64,000 nt of DNA from Zhuqueibacter pondensis (GTDB lineage Bacteria; Zhuqueibacterota; Zhuqueibacteria; Zhuqueibacterales; Zhuqueibacteraceae): contig JAPDQK010000031.1 of the NCBI GenBank assembly GCA_034505955.1, positions 1 to 64,000 on the forward strand, given 5' to 3'. A program made the position numbers and the translations under genes. The notes below the pieces were generated by a model. The model saw nothing but the letters and a program-made list of their open reading frames with translations. It did no database searches and was not told the DNA's origin. This document shows positions 17,337 to 27,009 of the stretch, piece by piece (within the stretch, counting starts at the first letter, position 1; every line of letters begins with the position of its first letter).

Positions 17337-19778
17337 ATGATTAGAATAAAGTCTCATTATCCTGCCGCTTGTTTTTTAAATTTGATGCTGTTTGCCGTCG
17401 CAGTTGACGTTGCCCTGCTCCACGCGCAAATTACCGTTTCCGTCAACCCGGCCAACATGCAGGATGCACGGGTTCTCCTGACTAATCCTGCGGCGGCTTC
17501 CATGCCAGAGGCACGCGCATACCTCGGCTTGAAATTGATTTATCCCGGTGCTGTCCCGCAAAACACCTTTGCGCTGAAAGCATCATACTTCAACATCTCT
17601 GTTCCCCGTCTTGGCCGATATGATTTTGCAGCCGGCTTGCATGGCCGTTATTTCAACACCCCACTTTTTCAAGAAGGGCGGTTCGGCGCCATCGTTGCGC
17701 GCCAGTTCACGGAACGAGTGTTCATTGGGGTGGACCTGGCGCTGCTCTTTGAAAGCTACAACAAGGAAAATTTCGATTTGGTTGATGCCAACGATCCGGT
17801 TTTTCGTCGTGGCACTTCAGCCGCCGCGTTTGATTTGGGAATCGGTGTTCTGGCGAAATTGCACGAAAAGCTCACGCTCGCAACCTCAGTTTCTCATCTC
17901 ACCCAACCTGACGTAGCACTCGGCGGTGCACCCTTCAAGCTGCCATTTGAATCGCTGCTCGGATTGCGCTTCGTTCAAAATTTTTTGCGCTTCGATGTCG
18001 GGGCTCACCTTTGGCGGGAGCAAATCTACCCGATTGGTGGCGCCGAAATTTTTTCGTCACGCAGCGATCGGCTTCGTCTCGGTTACGGCTTGAACAACTT
18101 TTTGTTCGAAGGAAAAATCTTGCTGCGGGGCAACGCCTCATTCTTTTATTGTTTCAATTTGCCAACCAATGATCTCGGCCTGTTGAGCGCCGGTTCGCAT
18201 GAAGTGGGATTCATCTATGCGTTTGGCGCGCAGCCTCGCAGCAGGCTCGAGCGCGAAGCCCATGATTTCACGCTGCACAGCGACGCGGATCTGCAAACCA
18301 TCGAGTTCAATGAACCGGTGGTATACCGAATCAGCCTCGCGCCGAGAGGGCAAATGACCAGCCGTATACGGTTGGGAATTCGCGATCTGCCGGCAAATAT
18401 CGCAGCCGAGTTTGTTCCATCTGAAATCGGCCCTCATGAAATCTCCCGGCTAACGCTGCGACCTCAGCCGAATTTAGTGCCGGGTGAATATGTCATTCAT
18501 GTCGAAGGACGTCCCCTGGCTCGGACAGAGACGACACGCCTGCTGCCGCTGCGACTCAGGGTAAAGGCCAAACCTCGCCTGCTCGCCGCCGTGCGTGCCA
18601 CCGTTGATACCGTGCTGTTCACCGAACTGCGCGAAGTACAAGAAGAACTTCCGATTATTCCGCGTATTTTTTTTCCGCGAAATTCTGCTGAATTGGCGCC
18701 AACGCGGTATGACCTTCTCACGCCCAGGCAACAGAGCATGTTTTCCAGCGATGTGCGGGAGATCAATGCCGCCTATCGCAATCTGCTGAATATTATTGCC
18801 GATCGTTTACGCGCCAATCCCGCGATGCAAGTGACACTCAAAGGATACAGCTCCGGTGCAACGATCGAGAACGATCCCGGCGAGCTTTCGCGCCAGCGTG
18901 CTGAAAAAGTTCGTGATTATCTCGTGCGCAGCGCTGGTGTCAATCCCCATCAAGTCCGGGCCGAAGCCGGTGAAATCGATGCACGCGAAGCCGGCGCCCG
19001 TGACCCGTTGCGCCTGGAGGAATTGCAGCGTGTCGATATTGAAGTGCGCAGCGAAGACGAGGAAAAACTGCTCGCGCCCATCACCTTTGAGAAAAAAGAA
19101 ATCGATGCCATGCCGAAGCGTTGCGGGTTTCTTACGCATGCGTCTTTCGCCGAGGCAGGTTTGGAAAATTGGCGGCTGTTCCTCCTCGCAGACCGCGACA
19201 CGGTCGGTGTTCTGGCGGGAAAACAAACTTTGCCCGACACGATTTGGTGGGATTGGCAATTCGGGCCGGCATGGAGCAATCGGCAGACGAAATTTTGGCA
19301 GGAAGTTCGTTATTCGTTGTGGCTGCAAGATCGCGCTGGGCAAGTGAGCGCCACGCCGTGGCAAAATATTCGTAGCCGCCGGGTTCAGCAGGAATCCATT
19401 CACATCGAAAGAATTCCCATCATTCTCTTTGCCTTTGATGAGTATGAGCTCGACCGAACCTCACGGCGTTTGCAGACCAAGCTCCGGCAAATTGCCGATA
19501 AGCTGCGCAGCGACCCGGCCGCTGTCGCTCAACTCTATGGCCACACCGATGCCATCGGCACACCCGAGCATAACAAACAACTTTCCATTCAGCGCGCCCA
19601 GCATGTTTCTGCGGAATTGGTGAAAATGGGCATCTCCAGCGCGCGGCTTTTCGCTTATGGCTTCAGTGAAACTCAGCCCCTGGCGGACAATCGTCTGCCG
19701 GAAGGACGCATGATGAACCGGCGGGTGGAGGTGCATATTCGGCATTCGAGCGACCTCACCAACAAGAGCAGACGATGA
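17337..19778 (+). CDS. PorP/SprF-like barrel fused to two OmpA-like domains
   Basis: The signal peptide ends LLHAQ (about residue 31). Residues about 32-300 resemble PorP/SprF-type outer-membrane barrels (NPAAASMPEA near the start, SVSHLTQPD in the middle, HEVGFIYAFG at the end). An Ig-like linker (about 310-410) leads to a first OmpA-like domain (about 430-580, GYSSG and LSRQRAEKVRDYL) and then, after a spacer, a second more canonical one from 693 (FDEYELD, GHTDAIGT, LSIQRAQHV, MMNRRVEV). OmpA domains bind peptidoglycan, so the protein would tie an outer-membrane barrel to the wall. In Bacteroidota, PorP and the OmpA protein PorE are separate type IX components; here they would be one chain, twice OmpA. 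The role in secretion is inferred. Confidence 0.75.
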   Translation: MIRIKSHYPAACFLNLMLFAVAVDVALLHAQITVSVNPANMQDARVLLTNPAAASMPEARAYLGLKLIYPGAVPQNTFALKASYFNISVPRLGRYDFAAGLHGRYFNTPLFQEGRFGAIVARQFTERVFIGVDLALLFESYNKENFDLVDANDPVFRRGTSAAAFDLGIGVLAKLHEKLTLATSVSHLTQPDVALGGAPFKLPFESLLGLRFVQNFLRFDVGAHLWREQIYPIGGAEIFSSRSDRLRLGYGLNNFLFEGKILLRGNASFFYCFNLPTNDLGLLSAGSHEVGFIYAFGAQPRSRLEREAHDFTLHSDADLQTIEFNEPVVYRISLAPRGQMTSRIRLGIRDLPANIAAEFVPSEIGPHEISRLTLRPQPNLVPGEYVIHVEGRPLARTETTRLLPLRLRVKAKPRLLAAVRATVDTVLFTELREVQEELPIIPRIFFPRNSAELAPTRYDLLTPRQQSMFSSDVREINAAYRNLLNIIADRLRANPAMQVTLKGYSSGATIENDPGELSRQRAEKVRDYLVRSAGVNPHQVRAEAGEIDAREAGARDPLRLEELQRVDIEVRSEDEEKLLAPITFEKKEIDAMPKRCGFLTHASFAEAGLENWRLFLLADRDTVGVLAGKQTLPDTIWWDWQFGPAWSNRQTKFWQEVRYSLWLQDRAGQVSATPWQNIRSRRVQQESIHIERIPIILFAFDEYELDRTSRRLQTKLRQIADKLRSDPAAVAQLYGHTDAIGTPEHNKQLSIQRAQHVSAELVKMGISSARLFAYGFSETQPLADNRLPEGRMMNRRVEVHIRHSSDLTNKSRR

Positions 19779-19818
19779 CGCGTTTTCTTACACGGGTTTC
19801 TTTGGTTGCCTTCAGGAG

Positions 19819-21165
19819 TCAACCCACCTGATCCGGCTCTGTGATCCAATGCTTCCCTTGTGCATTCAGCATTCCATGAATCAGATTTGGTGGTGACACA
19901 GGTTCCGGGCCGATTGCAAAACATGCTCGCATCTTCTGCGGAAAATGATGAGCGGGCGGCTGCTGCGAATTTTGCAGCGTAACGAGCGGCTCACCGGGCT
20001 GAACACGATCTCCCACCTTTTTGTGAATCAAAACTCCGGCGGTATAATCAATCGTGTCTGCCAGCCGATTGCGTCCGGCGCCGAGCAACATGCAGAGCCG
20101 CCCGATTTCCCGCGTGTTGATGGCAGTGACATAGCCTTCGAGTTCGGCGATCACCTCGCAAGAAAATTTGGGCGCCGGATACTTGTTTGGGTTCTCTACA
20201 AACGTTACCTCGCCTTCTTGTGCATTCACCACTTCCAGGAATTTTTTCCAGGCTGCACCATTCTGGAGCAAAGTACGAAGTTGTGCCATGCCGATGTTCA
20301 AATCTTTGGCTTTGCCAGCAAGCTGCAACATGAGCGCACCAAGCACAAGCGTCACTTTTCGGAGATCCTCCGGCCCGCCTCCTTTGAGCACCTCGATGGC
20401 TTCGCAGACTTCGACCCAGTTACCCGCCGCCACACCGAGCGGTTGTGACATGTCGGTGAGCAATGCGACGCTTTTCAAATTGAACGCGGTGGCAGTGCGA
20501 ATGAGATGTTCGGCGAGTTTCTCCGCCATGTTGGCGTCTTCAAAGATGGCACCGTTTCCGACCTTGACATCCAGCACCAGGGCATCGAGGCCTTCTGCGA
20601 GCTTTTTACTGAGAATGCTGCCGCAGATCAACGGAATCGATTGCACCGTGGCCGTGGCATCGCGCAGCGCGTAGATTTTGCGATCAGCCGGACAGATTTC
20701 TTCGGTTTGGCCGATCAAGCACGTGCCAATTTCTTCAACTTGCTTTTTAAAACGAGACATCGGAAGCCTGGTTTTGAAGCCCGGGATGGATTCGAGCTTG
20801 TCGAGGGTGCCGCCGGTGTGCCCGAGTCCACGGCCGGAAATCATGGGAACATAAACGCCCGCCGCTGCCACAAGTGGCGCGAGAATCAACGATACTTTAT
20901 CACCGACGCCACCGGTACTGTGTTTGTCAACTTTGGCGCCGGGAAGATGTGACCAGTCGACGACTTCGCCGGAATCGCGCATGATGCGCGTGAGCGCCAC
21001 AGTTTCGTCAAAATTCATGCCTCGAAAATAAATCGCCATGAGCAGGGCCGACATCTCGTAGTCGGCTATCTCGCCTCTCAAGTACGCCTGCACGAAAAAG
21101 TTGATTTCACTTTCGGCCAGCGCATTGCCATCCCGTTTCTTTTGAATGATCTCGCGTGCCGTCAT
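19819..21165 (-). CDS. deoA: Thymidine/pyrimidine-nucleoside phosphorylase
   Basis: Nucleoside phosphorylase that cleaves thymidine, or thymidine and uridine, with phosphate in pyrimidine salvage. The N-terminal helical domain (AREIIQKKRDG) is followed by the phosphate-binding KHSTGGVGD near residue 82 and GRGLGHTGGTLDKLE near 112, and the C-terminal PYNP domain is present (GVLIHKKVGDRVQPGEP). At 448 residues it is the bacterial dimeric type II length. Specificity between DeoA and Pdp cannot be set from this reading. It is convergent with the barrel-OmpA gene, 40 bases apart. Confidence 0.93.
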   Translation of the reverse strand: MTAREIIQKKRDGNALAESEINFFVQAYLRGEIADYEMSALLMAIYFRGMNFDETVALTRIMRDSGEVVDWSHLPGAKVDKHSTGGVGDKVSLILAPLVAAAGVYVPMISGRGLGHTGGTLDKLESIPGFKTRLPMSRFKKQVEEIGTCLIGQTEEICPADRKIYALRDATATVQSIPLICGSILSKKLAEGLDALVLDVKVGNGAIFEDANMAEKLAEHLIRTATAFNLKSVALLTDMSQPLGVAAGNWVEVCEAIEVLKGGGPEDLRKVTLVLGALMLQLAGKAKDLNIGMAQLRTLLQNGAAWKKFLEVVNAQEGEVTFVENPNKYPAPKFSCEVIAELEGYVTAINTREIGRLCMLLGAGRNRLADTIDYTAGVLIHKKVGDRVQPGEPLVTLQNSQQPPAHHFPQKMRACFAIGPEPVSPPNLIHGMLNAQGKHWITEPDQVG

Positions 21166-21288
21166 GTATGCTCCGCTTGGGTTTTTACGAAATTACTCTG
21201 CTGATTCATGATTTCAAAAGATAGGCAAATCACAATGAAAAAGCAAGTCTGGCAGCAGAGGTGGGAAGATTTTTGGGCGATAGTGAAG

Positions 21289-21496
21289 TATACTGGTTTA
21301 GGGTTAGTTTTTGCATGCTACCAAACTCGTCTGTCATTCTGGAAGACTGCGTCCGTAGACTACGCCCGCAGGGAATCTTTTTCAGCATCAACTAAGACGT
21401 TAGAAATTCACGCTTTACTTCATGCGTAAAAATATTCCCTACGGGCGTAGCGTCCTGAATGACATTGCAGTGAAATTTTCACCCTAAACGAGTATA
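21289..21496 (+). mobile_element. MITE family 1, copy 1
   Basis: About 204 bases between flanking TA dinucleotides. The ends read TATACTGGTTTAGGGT and, inverted, TATACTCGTTTAGGGT, a 16-base terminal inverted repeat with one mismatch. Internal arms TGTCATTCTGG and TCCTGAATGACA fold inside them, with CCTACGGGCGTAG-type arms nested further in. No reading frame for a transposase. TA-flanked ends suggest mobilisation by an IS630/Tc1-mariner-type enzyme in trans; none is present in the window. Confidence 0.85.
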
Positions 21497-21645
21497 ACAG
21501 GAGTCGAATGGCCGGCAGGCAAAAAATCCCGAGGGGACCACCGGCACGGTCACAGACTCATCATCGTATCAATCACCAGGAGAGCGGTGCGGAAGTACCC
21601 CAGTTATAGTATTACCCTGAAAAAATTCTCACAACCCCGAAGATT

Positions 21646-21821
21646 TTCTAACGTGAATTATTCTTAACCAAAAAGGCACGAAGACACAAAGTTTTGATTT
21701 TAGAGAATGACTGGCAGAGTGGCTATGAAAATTCAGTTTTTTCCCTTGAAGCTTGACAAGTCTTTTCTCTTCGTGTTTTTGTGTCTTGGTGGTTTAAGTT
21801 TTATGAATAATTCAGGCTAAA
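21646..21821 (-). mobile_element. Inverted-repeat element, family 2, copy B
   Basis: Reverse-orientation copy of 6430-6604, nearly identical across about 170 bases including the centre. Outer inverted ends lie near CTAACGTGAATTATTC and GAATAATTCAGGCTAAA. Confidence 0.75.
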
Positions 21822-21888
21822 GACAAAATGATTAACGATAAAATTATTTTGTCGTCAAATTATTTTGTGGGTTACGGCAAAAGCTGCT

Positions 21889-24207
21889 TTATGAATCAAT
21901 TTCAAAGACCTTGCCATCCGGTGCACGCATGAACAAAACCGGCGCGGCCCAGTCTTGATGATCCAGGCCGGTCTTCGTCATGATGTAATGACGTGCTTCC
22001 GCGACGGCGGCATCAATGGAATTGCTTCTGAAGAGTGTCGGATAAAACACTTTGGAAAACCAAAGAGCAGATACATCCAGAATTTTATGCTGCATGGCAA
22101 CGACCGCGGGCACACCGACTTTCACAAGATTTTGTGCGATGCCGGTAAAAGCATTGGTGCTCGAGGCCGCGGCTGTTTCACAGCTGTTCAGAACCACGAG
22201 GTTAACGGAACGCTCTTGCAGCATGATCGCGAGGGTCTCCGCATCCACCTGATTACGTTCTTTCGTTTCAGATTCCAGAAGCAGAAAAGCCCTGCTGGTT
22301 TCAACATCAAATTCGCCGTGGCCGATGAAATGCAAAACATGTGGATGATGTTTCAATTCCTCCGCCAATTTCTCCGGGGTGGCATTTTCACAAAATCTCA
22401 AACGAATATCCCCGGCCCAGCGGTACGGGCGGAGTGATTTCTTGATTATTTTCTTTTCCCGTTCGACATCCAACGGCGGCAAATCCAAAGGCGCCGCAAT
22501 GACCACCAATATTTTCAGGGGAATGCGGAATCGGCGTTTGGGAATGGGTTGTTCGACTTTCAAATAGCGTGTCAGGGAGATGCGCTTGTGAAATGCCATG
22601 AAACCCGGCGGCAACTCGGCACTGCGCAGAAGTTCCCAGGGCAGACAAATCAATTCCGCCGGATCTATTCTCAATTGAAGACGCAGGATTTTCTCTTCGT
22701 GCTTGGCGTCCTGGATGCTCGCCTTCAGAATATTGTAAACCTTCTCGTGAAAAAGGGCATTAAAGAGTTTTGTACCCATCCATTCGAGCTCGTCACGGCT
22801 CGCGCGCAAGTCTCGGACTTTGCGGAGCGTTTCCAGGAAATTTTCCTCCTCCAGGAATGATTGAAAAGTTAAATTGCCCTCCTCTTCGCCGACCGAAGAT
22901 TCGAAAACATGGATCGGATAAATTCCGTCTTGACTTTCCAAAATGCCGACACCCAAATTCTTGTAATTCGGCTGCGGTGCCGTCATCATACGATAATATT
23001 TTGCGCGCACGACCAACATGCTGACATTGAACGCGGAAAGGGGCACGACCAACCCCAGCCATTGACGATTCAAATTCAACAACAGAAAAATGAGCAAAAT
23101 AAACAACAGGCTGCCGGTGATAAAGATCCATCGGGTTTTGCGCCATTTTTTGGCCAAACGCGGCGTGACAAACAACAACCAGATCAAACCAAGGAAAACC
23201 AGCAAAGCACTGTAGAAGGCCGGATCTGAAAGAACGCGGGCCTCAACCGGGCGATTGAGCAAAAGCTGGCTGACGAGCGAGGCGAGAATCGCCCAACGCG
23301 GATAAGGTCCGACAGGACATTGCACCGGGGTCTCAGCCGAGGGATTGACGATCAGGACAATTTTATCGCGATAGTGGTGGGAGTTGGATTGAAAATATTG
23401 GGTCGTATCCTTCCAGGGATAGTGATAGTAAAACGGCTGGAATTCTTCAACGGGTATGAAATTCACCAGCAATTGCCCGTCGCCGTCCAAATTTTGCTCG
23501 ATCATGCGAAACAGGCTGTCCGGTGGCTTGAAATAGTGTTGCGCAATTTCAACCGGAAGAGACGCATAACATTTCCGGTTGCCTTGAAAGGTCAGGACCG
23601 GAGGAAAATGATGGTATTCCGAGATCAGCGAATTGATATACCCGACATGCTGCGTCACGAGAAAAAGACTGTCATAAGGCAGATCAACCCCTCGATCGGC
23701 AATATTCATGGGAAGGAGATTACGACAGGCGGCCTCCGGAAGCGCCAGCCGTGCGAAGTGCTCGAGTTTCCTCATGATGGCAGGTGTCATCTCGTGAGGC
23801 GAGGGGCTCCAATCCCCCGCGAAGTCGATGGACAAGATGACTTCAGGACATTCGGCCACACTTCGTGCGAGCGCTTGATCTCCTTGTCGATCATCCTCAT
23901 GCTCGCCAACGAAACGGATGTCGAAGGCAATCCATTTCGCGCCGGCGTGGTGGAGCTGGCGGATCATTCTGGCATAGTCCGATCGGCGAAGGCGCTCATG
24001 CGGATCATCGCAGTCAAGTATGACAAGATCAGGGTGAGGACGAAGGGTCGGATGGAAAAAGATGTCATAGAACGCCATGTCGATGCTTTTGGTCAGGGTG
24101 CGGGTTGGGGACAGCCATTTCACAAAGACAGCAATGACCAACGTTGCCGCCAGGCTGCATGCAAACCCGATCATTATAAGCTGCAATTTTTTGCTGATCG
24201 GTAACAC
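21889..24207 (-). CDS. CHASE2-CHAT membrane protease
   Basis: An N-terminal membrane segment (about 10-30) leads to an extracytoplasmic CHASE2 sensor domain (FYDIFFHP near 47, VILDCDDP near 62, KWIAFDIRFVGEH near 91, to about 325). Two or three membrane segments follow (about 335-410), then a cytoplasmic C-terminal CHAT domain. CHAT is a caspase-like cysteine peptidase: His630 in HFIGHGEF and Cys676 in LNSCETA form the expected dyad, so it should be active. The start is GTG at 24207 with AAGGAG six bases before. It is the last gene of a five-gene minus-strand operon, 12 bases after the PorV-like fusion. CHAT enzymes elsewhere act in programmed responses, but the target here is unknown. Confidence 0.88.
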   Translation of the reverse strand: MLPISKKLQLIMIGFACSLAATLVIAVFVKWLSPTRTLTKSIDMAFYDIFFHPTLRPHPDLVILDCDDPHERLRRSDYARMIRQLHHAGAKWIAFDIRFVGEHEDDRQGDQALARSVAECPEVILSIDFAGDWSPSPHEMTPAIMRKLEHFARLALPEAACRNLLPMNIADRGVDLPYDSLFLVTQHVGYINSLISEYHHFPPVLTFQGNRKCYASLPVEIAQHYFKPPDSLFRMIEQNLDGDGQLLVNFIPVEEFQPFYYHYPWKDTTQYFQSNSHHYRDKIVLIVNPSAETPVQCPVGPYPRWAILASLVSQLLLNRPVEARVLSDPAFYSALLVFLGLIWLLFVTPRLAKKWRKTRWIFITGSLLFILLIFLLLNLNRQWLGLVVPLSAFNVSMLVVRAKYYRMMTAPQPNYKNLGVGILESQDGIYPIHVFESSVGEEEGNLTFQSFLEEENFLETLRKVRDLRASRDELEWMGTKLFNALFHEKVYNILKASIQDAKHEEKILRLQLRIDPAELICLPWELLRSAELPPGFMAFHKRISLTRYLKVEQPIPKRRFRIPLKILVVIAAPLDLPPLDVEREKKIIKKSLRPYRWAGDIRLRFCENATPEKLAEELKHHPHVLHFIGHGEFDVETSRAFLLLESETKERNQVDAETLAIMLQERSVNLVVLNSCETAAASSTNAFTGIAQNLVKVGVPAVVAMQHKILDVSALWFSKVFYPTLFRSNSIDAAVAEARHYIMTKTGLDHQDWAAPVLFMRAPDGKVFEIDS

Positions 24208-24219
24208 CGTATCTCCTTG

Positions 24220-26907
24220 TCAGTAAATCCACGCCAGCAAGGCCACCCGGACTTCATCGACTTCGCCGCGCGCCTTGGCGCCATAGCGATCCAGAACAAT
24301 TCCCCGGACTTCACGGCTTTGCAGATATTTTTTGAAACTCTTGTCCACAAAATTTTTGACTTTCGCGATCTGTTTTTTGACTTTATCAGAGAGATTCCCG
24401 GCTTTCACGTCGGTACGCTCCTCGGGAAACTGGAGAAGGGTAAAGGCACTGAGAGAATCCCCTTCCAAAATCTGGGCTGCGGCCAAAAGTGCGGCCTCGG
24501 ATTTGTGCTGGTATTCAATCGTATCCTTCGGCGCGAGTCCCGGTTTCATCAGTTGACAGAGTATCGCCAAATTCAGATACGTGCCCCGACTATAACGATT
24601 ACACTCCAGAGCCTTTTGGTAAGCCTTTTCCGCCTCGGTAAAATTGCCGGAGATGAATTCGACATTTCCCAAATTATTCCACGCCGGAGCAAAAGTGGAG
24701 GAATCCTGCAAAATTTTTTTGAATTGCTTTCTGGCCCGATCATATTCGTCATTCTGTCCGAGCAAAATGCCATACATGTTTCGTCTTCGGACGGCGTCAA
24801 GAGTTGGCAGGCCCGGCACCAGCATTCCCTCGACTTGTTGCAGCCATTGCGTTTTCATGGTTTCCATTGCCATCAAGTCTTTTTGCATGGCGGAAGTAAA
24901 GTCTGGAACAGGCTTCAGCGTATCGGAAAGATGAAATACCACTGGTGGATACTTTGCCTGATGGGCCGCCACTTCGTAGATTCGACACGAAGGGTCGATG
25001 GCCTCTGCGGCAGTAGTCCACGCCTCGCTGAAACTCGATGAGGGGATCATTGTCGTTTCAATCGGTATCCAAAGGGTTTCCCTCCATTTGACAAAAAGCT
25101 TCGGTGAAACCGGCAGGCTTGTGCTCCGCGAAGTGTCAATCCGGGTGTCGAACATCATGAAAATGTGACCGGGCACACTGATCAACGCCGTGGGCAGGCC
25201 GGCATTTTGAAGCAGACTGGCGTACAACACGGCGAGATCGTCACAGTCACCGAACTGTTCTTTTTTACTCAAAAGCTGGGCCGGATATTTAACCATGTCC
25301 AACCGGTAATGGGCGCCGCGAAGGGTGTCTGCCAATGAAGGGAAAGGCGTCACCGGATCCGGGCGATATTTGATTCCATAAGTCTGCAAGGCACAAAAAA
25401 GTTTCAAAGCATCGGTCATGCGGTAGCGGGAAAACCACTGCGCTACGCCAGGCTCGGATTCTCTTTCGGTGACTTTGTCAACAAATGCCTTTACCAAAGG
25501 ATCCTCCGGGGTGATGAATGCCGCCGCCTTGCCTGGGTCATCCCAGGTCATGTAATTCTTGCCGTACAGCGCAAAATCCACACCTGCCGTAGCAGCATGT
25601 TGGTTTCTTTGGTACTCATAAGTTACTTTCACTTCACCGGTCAGCCGGCTTTCCCTGGCGTTGAATATTGTAGAGTCGAAAACCGCTCGCAACGGGAAGT
25701 CAATGCGGCGTCCCGGCGGAACAACGACCATGTCTGTCGCCTGCGGTTTGGGCTGCATGTATCGGCTGGCCTGAAATGAAATCGCTGCAATCAATGTGTC
25801 GTTGGACACATTCTTGAGTTTTATGGATCCGACCTTCGCACCTGGCAGCCCATAGTGCTGATATAGAGAGGCGAAGACATTGTCAATATGTGCGCCTTCG
25901 ATTCTGAGCAAGCGGGGATTGTCTTTTAAAATAAGCGATCCGCCGAATTGCTTGTTGGTATTGGGCAGCACCGGCGAATCGGTCAGCGCATAATCGACTG
26001 TCACTCCGGGATAATCCTTCAACGCCTTTTTAAAGCCGAGGCCGAAGGAGAAAGTGGCGTTTTCATCGGTGTGCAAATCCTTTTGCAGTCCGGCCCGCAA
26101 TGCCAACGTGTGTGCCAGCCAAAATTCCAACCCCAGGTGTATCCGGTCGTCAAAATCGATGGCCAGGACCGGATCGGAAAGGGGGATTTTTTTGCCTGGC
26201 CATTCTTCAAATGGCCGGTAGCTCAAGCCCCAGCGGATATTCTGACGCTGGATCAACTCTTTTCTTTTGGTTTCATGTTTCACCCACGTTCCACCGCCGG
26301 CGTCATGCACCATGAGACCCCAATTGATTCCCTCGGGTAGATAAGGTACCGCACCCAAATTGTAGAGAATGCCGAAATCCCAGCCCCAGCCGCTGGCGTC
26401 AGCTTCGAGGTGTGTGAAGAGTTTCGGATCAAGTTTCGCTTGCAGCTTCAAATATTTGGCATTCGCCCCGATACTGAGATCACGAAGATGGGGCCAGCTT
26501 TGAGGCGGCTTAAAAGCCAAAGCAAAAGTAAATTGATCGCGTGTAAATTCGAACTCTTCGTCGCCGGTATTTATTCCGGACCAATCCACACCAAAAGCCA
26601 GATAATCGGTCAGCGGTGGGATAAAGTAAACCCGTGAAAGGAAGTTGGCGTAATAACTATCAATATTGAGGCCAAAAAGATCGGCATAATTGAAACTTGC
26701 CTGGATATGTTCCATCCGCGCCAGGCCTGCGGGGTTCCAGGAGATGGCATTGCCGTCATCTGCGACCGCGACAAAGGCTTCGCCCATGCTCAGCGGCCGC
26801 GTGCCGACGGGAATCTGGTTGCGGATCTGCGCGTTCGATGGTTTTGCGAAGAAAAGCAAAGAAGCAAGTGCAAGAATGAATGAGGTGAATTTAGGTGATC
26901 GTTTCAT
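24220..26907 (-). CDS. PorV-like barrel fused to transglutaminase-like and TPR domains
   Basis: The signal peptide ends PSNAQ (about residue 27). Residues about 28-345 resemble the PorV/PorQ (UPF0164/FadL-like) outer-membrane barrel, including GTRPLSMGEAFVAVADD and WNPAGLA. A beta-rich middle (about 350-460) is followed by a transglutaminase-like papain-fold region (about 500-650) with the motif FGDCDDLAVLYASLL and a downstream GHIFMMFD, giving candidate Cys and His. TPR repeats lie near the C-terminus (WNNLGNVEFISGNFTEAEKAYQKAL). PorV is the shuttle that carries cargo in type IX secretion; fusing it to a transglutaminase-like module is unusual. It lies between the secreted propeller gene and the CHAT protease in one operon. 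Confidence 0.8.
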   Translation of the reverse strand: MKRSPKFTSFILALASLLFFAKPSNAQIRNQIPVGTRPLSMGEAFVAVADDGNAISWNPAGLARMEHIQASFNYADLFGLNIDSYYANFLSRVYFIPPLTDYLAFGVDWSGINTGDEEFEFTRDQFTFALAFKPPQSWPHLRDLSIGANAKYLKLQAKLDPKLFTHLEADASGWGWDFGILYNLGAVPYLPEGINWGLMVHDAGGGTWVKHETKRKELIQRQNIRWGLSYRPFEEWPGKKIPLSDPVLAIDFDDRIHLGLEFWLAHTLALRAGLQKDLHTDENATFSFGLGFKKALKDYPGVTVDYALTDSPVLPNTNKQFGGSLILKDNPRLLRIEGAHIDNVFASLYQHYGLPGAKVGSIKLKNVSNDTLIAAISFQASRYMQPKPQATDMVVVPPGRRIDFPLRAVFDSTIFNARESRLTGEVKVTYEYQRNQHAATAGVDFALYGKNYMTWDDPGKAAAFITPEDPLVKAFVDKVTERESEPGVAQWFSRYRMTDALKLFCALQTYGIKYRPDPVTPFPSLADTLRGAHYRLDMVKYPAQLLSKKEQFGDCDDLAVLYASLLQNAGLPTALISVPGHIFMMFDTRIDTSRSTSLPVSPKLFVKWRETLWIPIETTMIPSSSFSEAWTTAAEAIDPSCRIYEVAAHQAKYPPVVFHLSDTLKPVPDFTSAMQKDLMAMETMKTQWLQQVEGMLVPGLPTLDAVRRRNMYGILLGQNDEYDRARKQFKKILQDSSTFAPAWNNLGNVEFISGNFTEAEKAYQKALECNRYSRGTYLNLAILCQLMKPGLAPKDTIEYQHKSEAALLAAAQILEGDSLSAFTLLQFPEERTDVKAGNLSDKVKKQIAKVKNFVDKSFKKYLQSREVRGIVLDRYGAKARGEVDEVRVALLAWIY

Positions 26908-27009
26908 TGAAAAACCGCCTTGTCCATTGAATGGAATACCAAGGGTGTACAGATACTGTTTAATGGTGGCTCATATTCGAGTATGCCGCACCGCGTCTGC
27001 GGTTTTTGT

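Larger units (their letters stand above)
21166..21888. other. Gap filled by two mobile repeats
   Basis: No credible gene. It holds MITE copy 1 (21289-21496), family-2 element copy B (21646-21821) and an AT-rich stem with GACAAAATGATT-like arms at about 21826-21870. The 74-residue frame at 21208-21429 runs through the MITE and is not a gene. Confidence 0.7.

Noticed and set aside
21208..21429. 73-residue frame with MISKDRQITMKK start
   Set aside because: Two thirds of it is MITE sequence.
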